Shown: one piece after another, positions 26,879-36,181 of the stretch | Layout: the number at the start of each line of letters is the position of its first letter | Position numbering within the stretch: the stretch's first letter is position 1 | NCBI RefSeq assembly: GCF_002879855.1 | Contig: NZ_PNYB01000002.1 | Coordinates: 124,001 to 188,000 of the forward strand | Source of the DNA: Trinickia soli | GTDB taxonomy: Bacteria > Pseudomonadota > Gammaproteobacteria > Burkholderiales > Burkholderiaceae | Direction of reading: 5' to 3' | DNA length: 64,000 nucleotides | The notes under the pieces: generated by a model | What the model was told of the DNA's origin: nothing | What the model saw: the letters and a program-made list of their open reading frames with translations, nothing else | Database searches by the model: none | Program-made: the position numbers and the translations under genes

Positions 26879-28168
26879 ATGCCCACGACGCTTTCGACCC
26901 GACGTTGGTGGACGATCATGCCGATCGTCTTCATCACGTACAGCCTTGCCTACCTCGATCGCGCGAACTTCGGCTTTGCCTCGGCGGCCGGCATCAACAA
27001 GGATCTCGGCATCAGCCCGGGACTGTCATCGCTGATCGGCGCGCTGTTTTTCCTCGGCTACTTTTTCTTTCAGATACCGGGCGCCGTCTATGCCGAACGG
27101 CGCAGCGTGCGCCGGCTCGTTTTCGTGAGCCTCATCCTCTGGGGCGGGTGCGCCGCGCTCACGGGCATGGTCAGCAACATCGCCTCGTTGATCGCGATCC
27201 GGTTTTTGCTGGGAGTGGTCGAGGCGGCCGTCATGCCCGCCATGCTGATCTTCATCTGCAACTGGTTTACGAAGAGCGAGCGCTCGCGTGCCAACACCTT
27301 CCTGATTCTCGGCAACCCCGTCACGGTGCTGTGGATGTCGGTCGTTTCCGGCTATCTCGTGCATTCGTACGGTTGGCGCAACATGTTCGTCGCGGAAGGC
27401 GTGCCGGCCATCGTCTGGGCCGTCTGCTGGTGGTTCGCCGCGCGCGACAAACCGAGCGAGGTAGCGTGGCTCGCGGCCGATGAGAAGAAAGCGCTGGCAA
27501 CCACGCTCGCGGCCGAGCAAGCGGCCATCAAGCCGATGCGCAACTATGCGGAAGCGTTCCGCTCGCCGGCTGTCGTCAAACTGTGTGCGCAGTATTTTTG
27601 CTGGAGCATCGGCGTCTACGGCTTCGTGCTTTGGCTGCCGTCGATCTTGAAGAACGGCTCGACGCTCGGCATGGTTGCGACGGGATGGCTGTCGGCACTG
27701 CCTTACCTGATGGCGACGATTGCCATGCTGGCGGCCTCCTGGGCGTCCGACAAACTCAATACGCGTAAGGCGTTCGTGTGGCCGTTCCTGCTGGTGGGCG
27801 CGGCCGCGTTTGCCGGCTCGTTTGCGCTGGGCTCGACGCATTTCTGGTGGTCCTATGCGTTGCTCGTGATCGCCGGCGCCGCGATGTACGCGCCGTATGG
27901 TCCGTTTTTCGCGATCGTGCCGGAACTGCTGCCGAGGAATGTCGCTGGCGGCGCAATGGCGCTCATCAACAGCATGGGCGCGCTGGGCTCGTTCGTCGGT
28001 TCTTATGTCGTCGGCTATCTGAACGGCACAACCGGTTCGCCGGCCGCGTCGTACGCGTTCATGAGCGCGGCGCTTGTTGCCGCGGTACTGCTGACGCTCG
28101 CGGTCAAGGCGCAAAATGTCAGCGACGCTGTGCCGGCGGGCGCACGCGCCCATGCACACGGGAAGTGA
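26879..28168 (+). CDS. kguT: 2-ketogluconate transporter (MFS, anion:cation symporter family)
   Basis: The 429-aa protein has 12 predicted TM segments and the phrases YLDRANFGFASA and GYFFFQIPGAVYAER, typical of ACS-family uptake transporters for organic acids. AAGGAGGAG before the ATG is a strong ribosome site. It lies between the kinase and the reductase. Confidence 0.88.
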   Translation: MPTTLSTRRWWTIMPIVFITYSLAYLDRANFGFASAAGINKDLGISPGLSSLIGALFFLGYFFFQIPGAVYAERRSVRRLVFVSLILWGGCAALTGMVSNIASLIAIRFLLGVVEAAVMPAMLIFICNWFTKSERSRANTFLILGNPVTVLWMSVVSGYLVHSYGWRNMFVAEGVPAIVWAVCWWFAARDKPSEVAWLAADEKKALATTLAAEQAAIKPMRNYAEAFRSPAVVKLCAQYFCWSIGVYGFVLWLPSILKNGSTLGMVATGWLSALPYLMATIAMLAASWASDKLNTRKAFVWPFLLVGAAAFAGSFALGSTHFWWSYALLVIAGAAMYAPYGPFFAIVPELLPRNVAGGAMALINSMGALGSFVGSYVVGYLNGTTGSPAASYAFMSAALVAAVLLTLAVKAQNVSDAVPAGARAHAHGK

Positions 28169-28173
28169 AGGCA

Positions 28174-29175
28174 ATGACGCTCAAAATCGTCGCGTACAAG
28201 GCTTTGCCATCAGATGTGCTCGACTATCTGCGCGAGCACGCTGAGGTCGTCGTTCTGGATTCGGCCGCGGGCCGCGCGCATGAGGGGCTGGCCGGGGGGC
28301 TCTCCGAGGCGCTCGGCGCTGCGCTGCGCGAGGCCGACGGCGCCATCGGTGCCAGCGTCAAGGTCACGCCGGCCATGATCGACGGGGCGACGCGCCTTAA
28401 GGCGATTTCGACGATTTCGGTCGGCGTCGATAACTTCGATCTCGACGATCTGACGCGCCGCGGCATCGTGCTGGCCCATACGCCCGACGTGCTGACGGAA
28501 TCGACGGCCGACACGGTGTTTGCGCTCGTGCTGACGACCGCGCGGCGCGTGGTCGAGCTGGCGCAATGGGTCAAGGCAGGGCAGTGGCGCGGCAGCATCG
28601 GGCCCGACCAGTATGGCGTCGACGTCCACGGCAAGACGATCGGCATCGTCGGGCTCGGCTGCATCGGCGGTGCGCTCGCGCGGCGCGCGGCGCTCGGTTT
28701 CAGCATGCGCGTGCTTTATACGAACCGGCATCCGAACGAAGCCGCCGAGCGTGCCTACGGTGCGCGACGCGTCGAACTGGACGAACTGCTGGCGCAGTCC
28801 GATTTCGTCTGCTTGCAGACGCCGCTCACGCCGCAGACGCGCCACCTGATCGGCGCGGCGCAGTTGCGCGCGATGAAGCGCAGCGCGGTTCTGATCAACG
28901 CCTCGCGAGGGCCGATTGTCGACGAGGCCGCGTTGATCGCGGCGCTGGCCGACGGCACGATCGCCGGGGCGGGTTTGGACGTATTCGAACGCGAACCGCT
29001 GGCGCTCGATTCACCGCTGCTCGCCATGCGCAATGTCGTAGCCCTTCCGCACATTGGCTCCGCCACCCACGAGACACGTCATGCGATGGCGCGCTGCGCG
29101 GCGGAAAATCTCGTAGCCGCATTGGCGGGAAAGCTGAATCGCAATGTCGCGAACCCCGAAGTTCTGACGCGTTAG
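28174..29175 (+). CDS. kguD: 2-ketogluconate-6-phosphate reductase (D-2-hydroxyacid dehydrogenase family)
   Basis: Start at ATG 28174, 5 bp after kguT (333 aa). The NAD(P) site is GLGCIGGALARRAA. The catalytic Arg is in NASRGPIVDE, the Glu in DVFEREPL and the His in LPHIGSAT. It would reduce 2-keto-6-phosphogluconate to 6-phosphogluconate for the Entner-Doudoroff or pentose-phosphate routes. Confidence 0.88.
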   Translation: MTLKIVAYKALPSDVLDYLREHAEVVVLDSAAGRAHEGLAGGLSEALGAALREADGAIGASVKVTPAMIDGATRLKAISTISVGVDNFDLDDLTRRGIVLAHTPDVLTESTADTVFALVLTTARRVVELAQWVKAGQWRGSIGPDQYGVDVHGKTIGIVGLGCIGGALARRAALGFSMRVLYTNRHPNEAAERAYGARRVELDELLAQSDFVCLQTPLTPQTRHLIGAAQLRAMKRSAVLINASRGPIVDEAALIAALADGTIAGAGLDVFEREPLALDSPLLAMRNVVALPHIGSATHETRHAMARCAAENLVAALAGKLNRNVANPEVLTR

Positions 29176-29280
29176 CGGCATGCGTACCGGCTAGAATTGC
29201 TGCACTGCGGGCCCTGAGCAGATGCACGAGTGGAATGGCGTATCGGCCTGCGCTATGATGCCCCCACTGGAAAATTCGTA

Positions 29281-29303
29281 AAGCGCGCCCCGGCGCGCTT
29301 TTG
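29281..29303 (+). terminator. Probable terminator of the kgu operon
   Basis: AAGCGCGCC and GGCGCGCTT form a 9-bp stem with a 2-nt spacer, followed by a short T-rich tail. It lies 105 bp after the kguD stop and before ptxS. Confidence 0.55.
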
Positions 29304-29405
29304 TCTATGCGTCGAGCCGCAGCGGGCCGCGGCAGGTCGTTTTCGAAGGAGATTTTCTTTGATTCAAGCAGCTTACGTCACGCGCGCGCCGCGTGCCGCC
29401 GCGCG

Positions 29406-30497
29406 ATGAGTGTCGGCCCCATGAGCCCTGTGCGTCGCGCAACGATCAGCGATGTCGCGCGAGAGGCCGGTACGGGTAAAACGAGCGTTTCGCGCTATTT
29501 GAATGGCGAAACGAGCGTCCTGTCGGCCGATTTGCGCTCGCGCATCGAAGCGGCGATCAAGCGGCTCGACTACCGGCCGAACCAGATGGCTCGTGGGCTG
29601 AAGCGGGGCCGCAATCGGCTGATCGGGCTGCTCGTCGCCGATCTGACGAACCCTTACACCGTCGGCGTCGCGCGCGGAGTGGAGGCTGCCTGTCACGCGC
29701 TCGGGTTGATGCCGCTCGTGTGCAACGCAGCCAACGAAGTCGAGATGGAGCGGCGCTACCTGCAACTGATGACGACCTATCGCGTCGAAGGCGTGATCGT
29801 CAATGCGCTCGGCGTCAAGGAAGAGACGCTGCAGCCCCTCGGCGAAGGCGGCACGCCGGCCGTGCTCGTGGACCGATCGATCGAAGGGCTCGCCGCCGAC
29901 ATGGTCGGGCTCGACAACGCCGAGGCCGTGAAACTCGGCATGCACCACCTGATCGAACATGGCTTTCGCGACATCCGCTTCATCGTCCAACCGTACGAGC
30001 GCATCAGTTCGCGGCGCTGGCGGGAGGCCGCGTTCAGGGCGGCGCTCGAAGAGGCACGCAGCACGCAGACGGGCCAGGGCGAGGTCGGGCCCGCGCTGCA
30101 AGGCGAGACGGTCGTGCTCGATTTGAGCGATGCCGAGGCGCTCGCTCGCACCCACGAGGCGCTCGATCGCCACCTGGAAGAAGCATCGAAGCAGGGTGGC
30201 AGGCGTGTCGCATACTTCGCCGCGAACGGACCCGTCGCGCTTTCGCTGGCGTTGCATTTGCACGCACGCTACGGCGCCGACTGGCAGGAGCGTGTCGCAC
30301 TGATGTCGATCGACGACTCCGAATGGGCGGAGCTTATCGGGGTGACGGCGATCCGGCAGCCGACCTATGCCATCGGTTATCGTGCCGTAGAGTTCCTGCA
30401 CGAGCGCATCGAAGGGGATGTAGAGCCTGCGCGAGAAGCGATGCTGCCCGGCGAACTCGTCGTGCGCCGCTCGACGGTATGGCGTGACGAGAATTGA
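29406..30497 (+). CDS. ptxS: LacI-family repressor of 2-ketogluconate genes
   Basis: Start chosen at ATG 29406 (363 aa); an ATG at 29421 is also possible. The LacI HTH is TISDVAREAGTGKTSVSRYL (about 11-30), followed by the hinge-helix region RPNQMARGLKRGRN. A periplasmic-binding-protein-like domain begins IGLLVADLTNPY. The spacing to the kgu operon and the operator at 24999 support PtxS. It would repress kguEKTD until 2-ketogluconate binds. Confidence 0.85.
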   Translation: MSVGPMSPVRRATISDVAREAGTGKTSVSRYLNGETSVLSADLRSRIEAAIKRLDYRPNQMARGLKRGRNRLIGLLVADLTNPYTVGVARGVEAACHALGLMPLVCNAANEVEMERRYLQLMTTYRVEGVIVNALGVKEETLQPLGEGGTPAVLVDRSIEGLAADMVGLDNAEAVKLGMHHLIEHGFRDIRFIVQPYERISSRRWREAAFRAALEEARSTQTGQGEVGPALQGETVVLDLSDAEALARTHEALDRHLEEASKQGGRRVAYFAANGPVALSLALHLHARYGADWQERVALMSIDDSEWAELIGVTAIRQPTYAIGYRAVEFLHERIEGDVEPAREAMLPGELVVRRSTVWRDEN

Positions 30498-30588
30498 TGT
30501 GCAGGCTGCACCGAACGCCGCCCAGGCGGGACCGGGCGCAGCCTTTTCGAACCAAGCGAACCAAGCGAACCCGGTACCCCGCCACACG

Positions 30589-30954
30589 ATGGAATCTTAT
30601 CGATTCGAATGCCCAAGTGCCGACATCGAGACGCTCGCCCGTGTCGTAAGCGATCTCTTCCCCGAGCAAACGGTGTTCGCCGAGCGAACCGGCGAGGCCG
30701 GCACGCCTCAACTGTCGATCCAGTGGGTGGCGATGCGATTCGGCGCGACGGCGCGTCGCATGACGCTGGCCGTTGATTTCCCGGCACCGGTGTTTGCGCG
30801 CTACCGAGCCCTGCCGCCGCGCCTGCGAGCCCGCAGCTATGCCGTGCTTCGCGCCTATGTGGAGGCCGCGCTCGGGTCGCTCGAGGAGCAATACGCGGCC
30901 GGCGAGGCGGTTCCGCGTGAAGTCACGATCGAACCCGGTGACGAATTCGCCTGA
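30589..30954 (+). CDS. DUF3022-type protein
   Basis: The 121-aa protein starts at ATG 30589 (ESYRFECPSADIETLARVVS). A longer frame begins at 30484 inside ptxS, but its extra residues look random. The sequence has a compact alpha/beta pattern with the phrase RRMTLAVDFPAPVFARYRAL. It resembles a family seen mainly in Burkholderia and relatives. Function unknown. Confidence 0.6.
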   Translation: MESYRFECPSADIETLARVVSDLFPEQTVFAERTGEAGTPQLSIQWVAMRFGATARRMTLAVDFPAPVFARYRALPPRLRARSYAVLRAYVEAALGSLEEQYAAGEAVPREVTIEPGDEFA

Positions 30955-31042
30955 GGCGTAGCACGCAGGCGGCGCCCGGTAGGCGTTGGCGTAGGGCGAG
31001 CCGTTGGCTCGGGCGCGCGTCGAGTGCTTCTGCGCCAAGCCT

Positions 31043-31483
31043 TCAACGGGGATCGGCAGCGCGATACACCTGGGCGAAGCGATCGGCGCGCACGATACCG
31101 TAATCACCGGGCGAGTACTGCAACACCCAATCGCCGGCCACGCCGGTCAGCACGTCGCCGGCCGCGCGCCGTGCGATCGAGAACGGTTCGTCCATGCGTT
31201 TGGCGAGGACGACGGCAGGGCGATTCCTGTAGCGTCCCGGTGCGCCGGGCGTGAGCGTCGCCTCGGCCGGAACATATTTCGCGTCGAAGCGCGTGCGCTC
31301 GACCACCCACCTTGCGCCGCCGGTGCCCGTGATCAACGCATCGCCGCGGTCGTATCGGTTTGCCCCTTCGAGGCTCATCAGTTCGCCGCCAGCCGGGGCG
31401 AATTCGACGAGGACGACTTCGTCCTTCACATATCGCCCCGCGGCAGGATCGTCGCGCAGGTCGATGTCTTTCAATTCGATCAT
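31043..31483 (-). CDS. PGDYG-family protein
   Basis: The 146-aa protein contains the name-giving motif SPGDYGIVRADRFAQVY near its C-terminus and another mixed beta phrase, KDEVVLVEFAPAGGELMSLE. The family is uncharacterised as far as I know. It stands alone, followed at 31602 by another minus-strand gene upstream. Confidence 0.72.
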   Translation of the reverse strand: MIELKDIDLRDDPAAGRYVKDEVVLVEFAPAGGELMSLEGANRYDRGDALITGTGGARWVVERTRFDAKYVPAEATLTPGAPGRYRNRPAVVLAKRMDEPFSIARRAAGDVLTGVAGDWVLQYSPGDYGIVRADRFAQVYRAADPR

Positions 31484-31601
31484 GGGAAAGTAAGCCCAAC
31501 CTCAAGAAGGCGTGAGCGTAGCGGGAAACCGCGAGACGCGCACGCCTTTCGCGTGGCTGAGGGGCAATCGTCCGAAGAAAAATGCCGCCGGACGCCGTCG
31601 G

Positions 31602-32126
31602 CTACGGCTTGGCGGCTGCGCCGGGCTTGGCGCTGCGAGCGCCGCGGTCATGCTGGCGGAACGTCGTATCGGCGAGCTTTTTCTGCTCGGGCGACATGCT
31701 GTCATAAAGCGGCTCGAACGCATCGACGAGTTGCTTCATGTCGTCCGCGTGCGCCTGCGCGAGCAACGCGTACTGTTTCATGTTGTCGAGCGCCGATTGC
31801 GTGGGCTCGGCTTGCGCGCGCTGTCGGTAGAGCCGGCCCATGTTTTGACCGTTCGCGCGCATCACTTCGGCAAACGTCTTCCACTGCGGCTCTTGCGCGG
31901 GCGTAATTTTCAACTGTTTATGCAGATAGGCGATCCGCTCTTCGACGCGCGCTTCGCGCTTGGCCGCAGGCGCAACGGGCGCGGCACCGGCCGATGCACC
32001 GGCCGAGGCACTCGCGGGCATGGCTGCCGAGGCTTTCGGCGCTGCCCCTTGCGCGAGCACACCCATCGAACCGAGTGCTCCGCCCGTCGCAAGCGCGAGC
32101 GCGAGAATGATCATCGTTCGTTTCAT
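31602..32126 (-). CDS. Spy/CpxP-like periplasmic protein (LTxxQ type)
   Basis: Start at ATG 32126 with AGGAG upstream (174 aa). A signal peptide (KRTMIILALALATGGALGS) is followed by an Ala-rich linker. A helical domain with ITPAQEPQWKTF corresponds to the LTxxQ motif; a second weaker copy is MSPEQKKLA. Such proteins act as ATP-independent periplasmic chaperones in envelope stress, but that role is inferred here. Confidence 0.72.
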   Translation of the reverse strand: MKRTMIILALALATGGALGSMGVLAQGAAPKASAAMPASASAGASAGAAPVAPAAKREARVEERIAYLHKQLKITPAQEPQWKTFAEVMRANGQNMGRLYRQRAQAEPTQSALDNMKQYALLAQAHADDMKQLVDAFEPLYDSMSPEQKKLADTTFRQHDRGARSAKPGAAAKP

Positions 32127-32378
32127 CGAAACTCCTGCAGTCGTGTGGATCAAGCCGGAACCGGCGTACGAGCGCCGGTTCTTCGAACCGGTCATGCTTG
32201 CGGCATGGGCGCCGGCCTGGCGCTAGTTGTACCACTGCCCGACTTCGATGTCCGGCGGGAGAGACACACGCTTACATTTGAAACGTATTCGAAGTGGCGT
32301 AGACGTTCCATGACGGGCCGACGCCCGTGTTTCAACTGTATTAAAGTGGCGTTTTCGCAAGCATGACGGGGAATAGGG

Positions 32379-33332
32379 ATGATGCGTGTTCTGGTTGTGG
32401 GAGCTGGCGCCGTGGGCGGCTATTTCGGCGGACGCATGGCGTTGGCCGGGCAGGATGTGACGTTTCTCGTGCGCGAGGGGCGCGCCAAAGAGCTCGCCGC
32501 GAACGGCCTCGTCATCAAGAGTCCGCGCGGCGAAGCGAAGCTGTCGAGCGTGAAGACCGTGCTGACCTCGCAAATCGACGAACCCTACGATCTCGTGCTG
32601 CTCAGCTGCAAGGCCTATGACCTCGATGGCGCAATGGACGCGTTCGCGCCAGCCGTGGGGGCGTCGACGACCATCCTGCCGTTGCTGAACGGCATGTGCC
32701 ATCTGGACCGGCTCGGCGAGCGTTTCGGCCGCAAGAGCGTGCTGGGTGGTGTTTGCCTGATCGCCGCGACGCTTGATGCGACGCGCGCGATCGTTCAAAT
32801 GACCGATATGCACGCGATCGTTTTTGGCGAACTCGATGGCGTACATAGCGCGCGTGTAGACGCGATTGCCGCGGCTTTGCGTGCCGGCGGGTTCGATGTC
32901 GACGCAACCGACGCGATCGTGCAGCAAATGTGGGAGAAGTGGGTTTTCCTCGCGACGCTGGCCGGTGCCACGTGTTTGTTTCGTGCGAGCATCGGCAACA
33001 TCGTCAGCGTACCCGGTGGAGAAGCGGCGTTGCGTGCTCTGTTCGACGAGTGCGGCGCAGTGGCTGCCTCGCACGGCCATGCCATGCGGGCACCCTTCGC
33101 CGAGCGTTCACGTGCGATGCTCTTCGCGCCTGGCTCGGCGTTGACGGCATCGATGCTGCGTGACATCGAAAACGGTCTGCGCACCGAGGGCGATCACGTG
33201 CTGGGCGATCTGCTGGCCAGACGCCTGCCTTCACCCTCGTCTTCGTCTTCGTCTTCGCCTTCGCCTTCGCCTTCGCTGCTCGAGCTGGCCTACGCACACG
33301 TCAAGGCGTACGAAGTGCGCCATGGGCGATAA
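32379..33332 (+). CDS. Ketopantoate reductase-family (PanE/ApbA) oxidoreductase
   Basis: The 317-aa protein has the N-terminal Rossmann motif GAGAVGGYFGGRMALAG and the central stretch LLSCKAYDLDGAMDAFAP, with the conserved Lys of the catalytic site. The C-terminal helical domain contains WEKWVFLATLAGATCLFRA. It would reduce 2-dehydropantoate with NADPH; paralogues acting on other 2-keto acids are common, so the substrate is not certain. A Ser/Pro low-complexity insert lies near residues 286-300. Confidence 0.82.
   Translation: MMRVLVVGAGAVGGYFGGRMALAGQDVTFLVREGRAKELAANGLVIKSPRGEAKLSSVKTVLTSQIDEPYDLVLLSCKAYDLDGAMDAFAPAVGASTTILPLLNGMCHLDRLGERFGRKSVLGGVCLIAATLDATRAIVQMTDMHAIVFGELDGVHSARVDAIAAALRAGGFDVDATDAIVQQMWEKWVFLATLAGATCLFRASIGNIVSVPGGEAALRALFDECGAVAASHGHAMRAPFAERSRAMLFAPGSALTASMLRDIENGLRTEGDHVLGDLLARRLPSPSSSSSSSPSPSPSLLELAYAHVKAYEVRHGR
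33237..33275. repeat. Hexanucleotide repeat in the PanE-like gene
   Basis: Three TCGTCT units followed by three TCGCCT units code a Ser/Pro run near the C-terminus. The unit keeps the reading frame. Confidence 0.9.
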
Positions 33333-33366
33333 TGCGCCGCTTCTTTTCACTCCCGCCGCTTAACCG

Positions 33367-33831
33367 ATGAGACCTCCGCGCCTCGATCAGCTCGACGAGC
33401 TTGATCGCAACCTCGTGACGCTTTTGCAAACGAATGCGCGCGAGAGCGTCGCGAGTCTCGCGCGCCAGCTCGGCGTCGCGCGCACCACGGTGCTCGCACG
33501 CATCGAACGCCTCGAGCGCATGCAGGTCATCGCCGGGTATGGCGTTCGGTTGGGGCAGGATGTGCTCGACGCGAGCATCAACGCATACGTTGGCATCATC
33601 CTCGCGCCGAAGTTCGGTCCGAGCGCCCTCAAGCGGCTCGAAAAGATGCCCGAAGTGCAACTGCTCTGCGCGGTCAGTGGCGAATACGACTACGTCGCCT
33701 GGCTGCGCGCCGCATCGCCCGACCGTCTCAACGAACTGCTCGATCAGATCGGTGCCCTCGAAGGCGTCGAGCGCACGACCACCTCGATCATCCTCGCGCG
33801 CAAGATCGATCGCACATCGTTCGGCGGCTGA
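33367..33831 (+). CDS. Lrp/AsnC-family transcriptional regulator
   Basis: The 154-aa protein has an N-terminal winged HTH (LLQTNARESVASLARQLGV and RTTVLARIERL) and a C-terminal RAM ligand domain (VQLLCAVSGEYDYVAWLR). It lies 34 bp after the PanE-like gene and about 240 bp before the saccharopine dehydrogenase-like gene, which it may control. Confidence 0.86.
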   Translation: MRPPRLDQLDELDRNLVTLLQTNARESVASLARQLGVARTTVLARIERLERMQVIAGYGVRLGQDVLDASINAYVGIILAPKFGPSALKRLEKMPEVQLLCAVSGEYDYVAWLRAASPDRLNELLDQIGALEGVERTTTSIILARKIDRTSFGG

Positions 33832-34074
33832 GCACGCCACGGCTGTCGGGGACGCTTCGATAGGTCCCGACCGCCTCATTCGAGCTCAATTCGACGAATC
33901 GTATCGTTCAATCGACGTTTCGTCGAAAACTCGCGTCGAATCGCAGCACTTTGCGCCTGTTTTCTGTTTTTGCGCTTCTCTACACTGTTTCGAATTCGGT
34001 AGCGCCCGTAAGGCTTTGCGCGCTGCACAGCTTTTGACACAAGAACTCGAAACATAAAACGAAGGAGAAGCGCA

Positions 34075-35172
34075 ATGAAAGTAGCTATCGTCGGAGCCGG
34101 GCTGATCGGCCACACCATCGCCCACATGCTGCGTGAAACCGGCGACTACGAAGTCGTGGCGTTCGATCGCGATGCGCATGTGCTCGAGAAGTTGACGCGT
34201 GAGGGGATTGCGACGCAGCGCGTCGATTCGGCCGATTCGAATGCGATCCGTGCCGCGGTCCAAGGCTTCGACGCGTTGGTCAACGCGCTGCCGTATTACC
34301 TGGCGGTCAACGTCGCTGCGGCGGCGAAGGCGGCCGGTGTTCATTACTTCGATTTGACCGAAGACGTGCGTGCGACGCACGCGATTCGCTCGCTGGCCGA
34401 AGGCGCGCCGCAAGCGTTCATGCCGCAATGCGGTCTCGCGCCGGGTTTCATCGGCATTGCCGCGCACGAACTCGCCAATCGCTTCACCGAAGTGCGCGAA
34501 GTGAAGATGCGCGTGGGCGCGCTGCCGGAATTTCCGACGAACGCGTTGAAGTACAACCTGACCTGGAGCGTCGACGGCCTCATCAACGAGTACTGCCAAC
34601 CGTGCGAAGCGATTCGCGACTCGCGTACGCAATGGGTCCAACCGCTCGAAGGGCTCGAGCACTTCTCGCTCGACGGTACCGAGTACGAAGCCTTCAACAC
34701 GTCAGGCGGACTTGGCACGCTTTGCGAAACGCTCGCGGGCCGCGTCGAATCGCTGGACTATAAATCGGTCCGCTATCCGGGCCATCGCGACCTCGTCAAG
34801 TTCCTGCTCGAAGACCTGCGGCTTGCAAGCGATCGCGACACGCTCAAGACGATCATGCGTCGCGCCGTGCCGTCGACGTCGCAAGATGTCGTGCTGATTT
34901 TCGTGACGGTGACGGGCATGCGCGACGGGCAACTGATCCAGGATGTGTTCACGCGCAAGATTTTCGCCAAGACTGTCTGCGGTATGCCGATGAGTGCGAT
35001 CCAGATCACGACGGCGGGCGCGATGTGCGCCGTGCTCGATTTGTTCCGCGAAGGCAGGTTGCCCCAAAGCGGCTTCGTGCCGCAGGAGCGCGTTTCGCTG
35101 CGCGACTTCCTCGCGAATCGGTTCGGCCGGCTGTACGAAGGCGCAACGCTTGACGCAATGGCGACTGTTTAA
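34075..35172 (+). CDS. Saccharopine dehydrogenase-family NAD(P)-binding protein
   Basis: The 365-aa protein begins MKVAIVGAGLIGHTIAHML (Rossmann GxGxxG). It continues with ALPYYLAVNVAAAAKAAGVH and MPQCGLAPGFIGIAAHELA, as in saccharopine/lysine-type dehydrogenases such as lysine 6-dehydrogenase. A strong ribosome site (AAGGAGAAG) precedes the ATG. The AT-rich leader with an inverted repeat (TTCGACGAA and TTCGTCGAA, near 33890 and 33919) probably holds its promoter. The specific reaction is uncertain. Confidence 0.8.
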   Translation: MKVAIVGAGLIGHTIAHMLRETGDYEVVAFDRDAHVLEKLTREGIATQRVDSADSNAIRAAVQGFDALVNALPYYLAVNVAAAAKAAGVHYFDLTEDVRATHAIRSLAEGAPQAFMPQCGLAPGFIGIAAHELANRFTEVREVKMRVGALPEFPTNALKYNLTWSVDGLINEYCQPCEAIRDSRTQWVQPLEGLEHFSLDGTEYEAFNTSGGLGTLCETLAGRVESLDYKSVRYPGHRDLVKFLLEDLRLASDRDTLKTIMRRAVPSTSQDVVLIFVTVTGMRDGQLIQDVFTRKIFAKTVCGMPMSAIQITTAGAMCAVLDLFREGRLPQSGFVPQERVSLRDFLANRFGRLYEGATLDAMATV

Positions 35173-35291
35173 CGTCTATAGCAGGCGTCGGTTGCCGGGG
35201 GGCGGCCTGAGAGACGCGGCGCGGTCTACCGCGTCGCATCGTAAACGCGGTGCTGAGCAGGGCCTCGAGAGAGCCGCGTAAGAAGAGGGAA

Positions 35292-35319
35292 GCCACGCAT
35301 GCGACGATGCATGCGTGGC
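35292..35319. terminator. Perfect hairpin between convergent genes
   Basis: GCCACGCATGC and GCATGCGTGGC form an 11-bp stem with a 6-nt loop in the gap between two converging genes. No T-run is present; it may still act as a bidirectional transcript end. Confidence 0.5.
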
Positions 35320-35391
35320 GAACCTCCCTGTTTCAGGGCGATTTCTTTCGCTGCATCCCTCAGTTCATTGTCAGGAGGCGTTCGCGGCCCT

Positions 35392-35976
35392 TTACGATTC
35401 CTTCAATAGCTCATGCAGCAGCGCGTCGAACCCGACCTTCGTCGGCACCGTGTTGTCGAACATAATGAGTCCTTCGCGCGCTTTTCCGCTTGGCGCGAAT
35501 CGCCGTTGTCGATATTCGTCCCAATGCGCGAGCTTATAGGCGTCGTTGGGATTGTGGCGCGCGATGATGCGCGCGTGTGCCGTTTCTTCCGACGTATAGA
35601 CCCAGACGATACGCAGTTTCACGTCGCTGCCTACGCCGAGCCAGTGGCGGTCGAATAGTTTGCGTTCGCGCACTTCGCGCGATAGCGGGCCGACGACGAT
35701 GACGCTCACGCCGAGTTCGAGGTTTTCGCGTGCCGTATCGAGCAGCCCCTGATATTCGGGTTCACGCAAATGTTGCAGGTAGAGCGGACTGTCGCGATCG
35801 TTCGGGTCACCCGTCAACGCGCCCATTGCCGCTGCGCTGTAACGGCCGTACAAAGTGTCCTTGTCGAGCAGGCAGAACGCTTCGCCCGTCTCGCGCATGA
35901 GCGGGCCGACGAGGCGCTTGGCGATCGTCGTCTTGCCCGTGCCGGCATGGCCGCAGAAGAAAACGAGGTGAGTCAC
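35392..35976 (-). CDS. P-loop kinase-like ATPase
   Basis: The GTG at 35976 (THLVFFCGHAGTGKTTIAKR) is preferred because AAGGA lies upstream; it gives 194 aa. Walker A is GHAGTGKTT. The body has LLDKDTLYG, VIVVGPLSREVRE and a late Arg-rich region, as in small P-loop kinases of the zeta/AAA_33 group. Substrate unknown. No partner toxin or antitoxin gene is seen. Confidence 0.72.
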   Translation of the reverse strand: MTHLVFFCGHAGTGKTTIAKRLVGPLMRETGEAFCLLDKDTLYGRYSAAAMGALTGDPNDRDSPLYLQHLREPEYQGLLDTARENLELGVSVIVVGPLSREVRERKLFDRHWLGVGSDVKLRIVWVYTSEETAHARIIARHNPNDAYKLAHWDEYRQRRFAPSGKAREGLIMFDNTVPTKVGFDALLHELLKES

Positions 35977-36181
35977 GAAGCGATTCCTTGCTAAAGAGGG
36001 GGGCTTGGGCCATGACCGTATAGCGCCGAAACGATCAAGCACGGCCGGGCATGGCCGTGCGCGGCCGCCAGGCACGGGTGCAGACATAAAACGTCCGTCG
36101 ACGTGGCATCTTATCAGTCCTACCCGTGTCGATATGGCCGCTGCGAATTCGTGAGCGCTTCAGCGCTGATCGATGGGCTCG

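Noticed and set aside
33856-33940. Several TTCG motifs upstream of the saccharopine dehydrogenase-like gene
   Set aside because: None have 16-bp spacing; their density shows that TTCG pairs arise easily by chance here.
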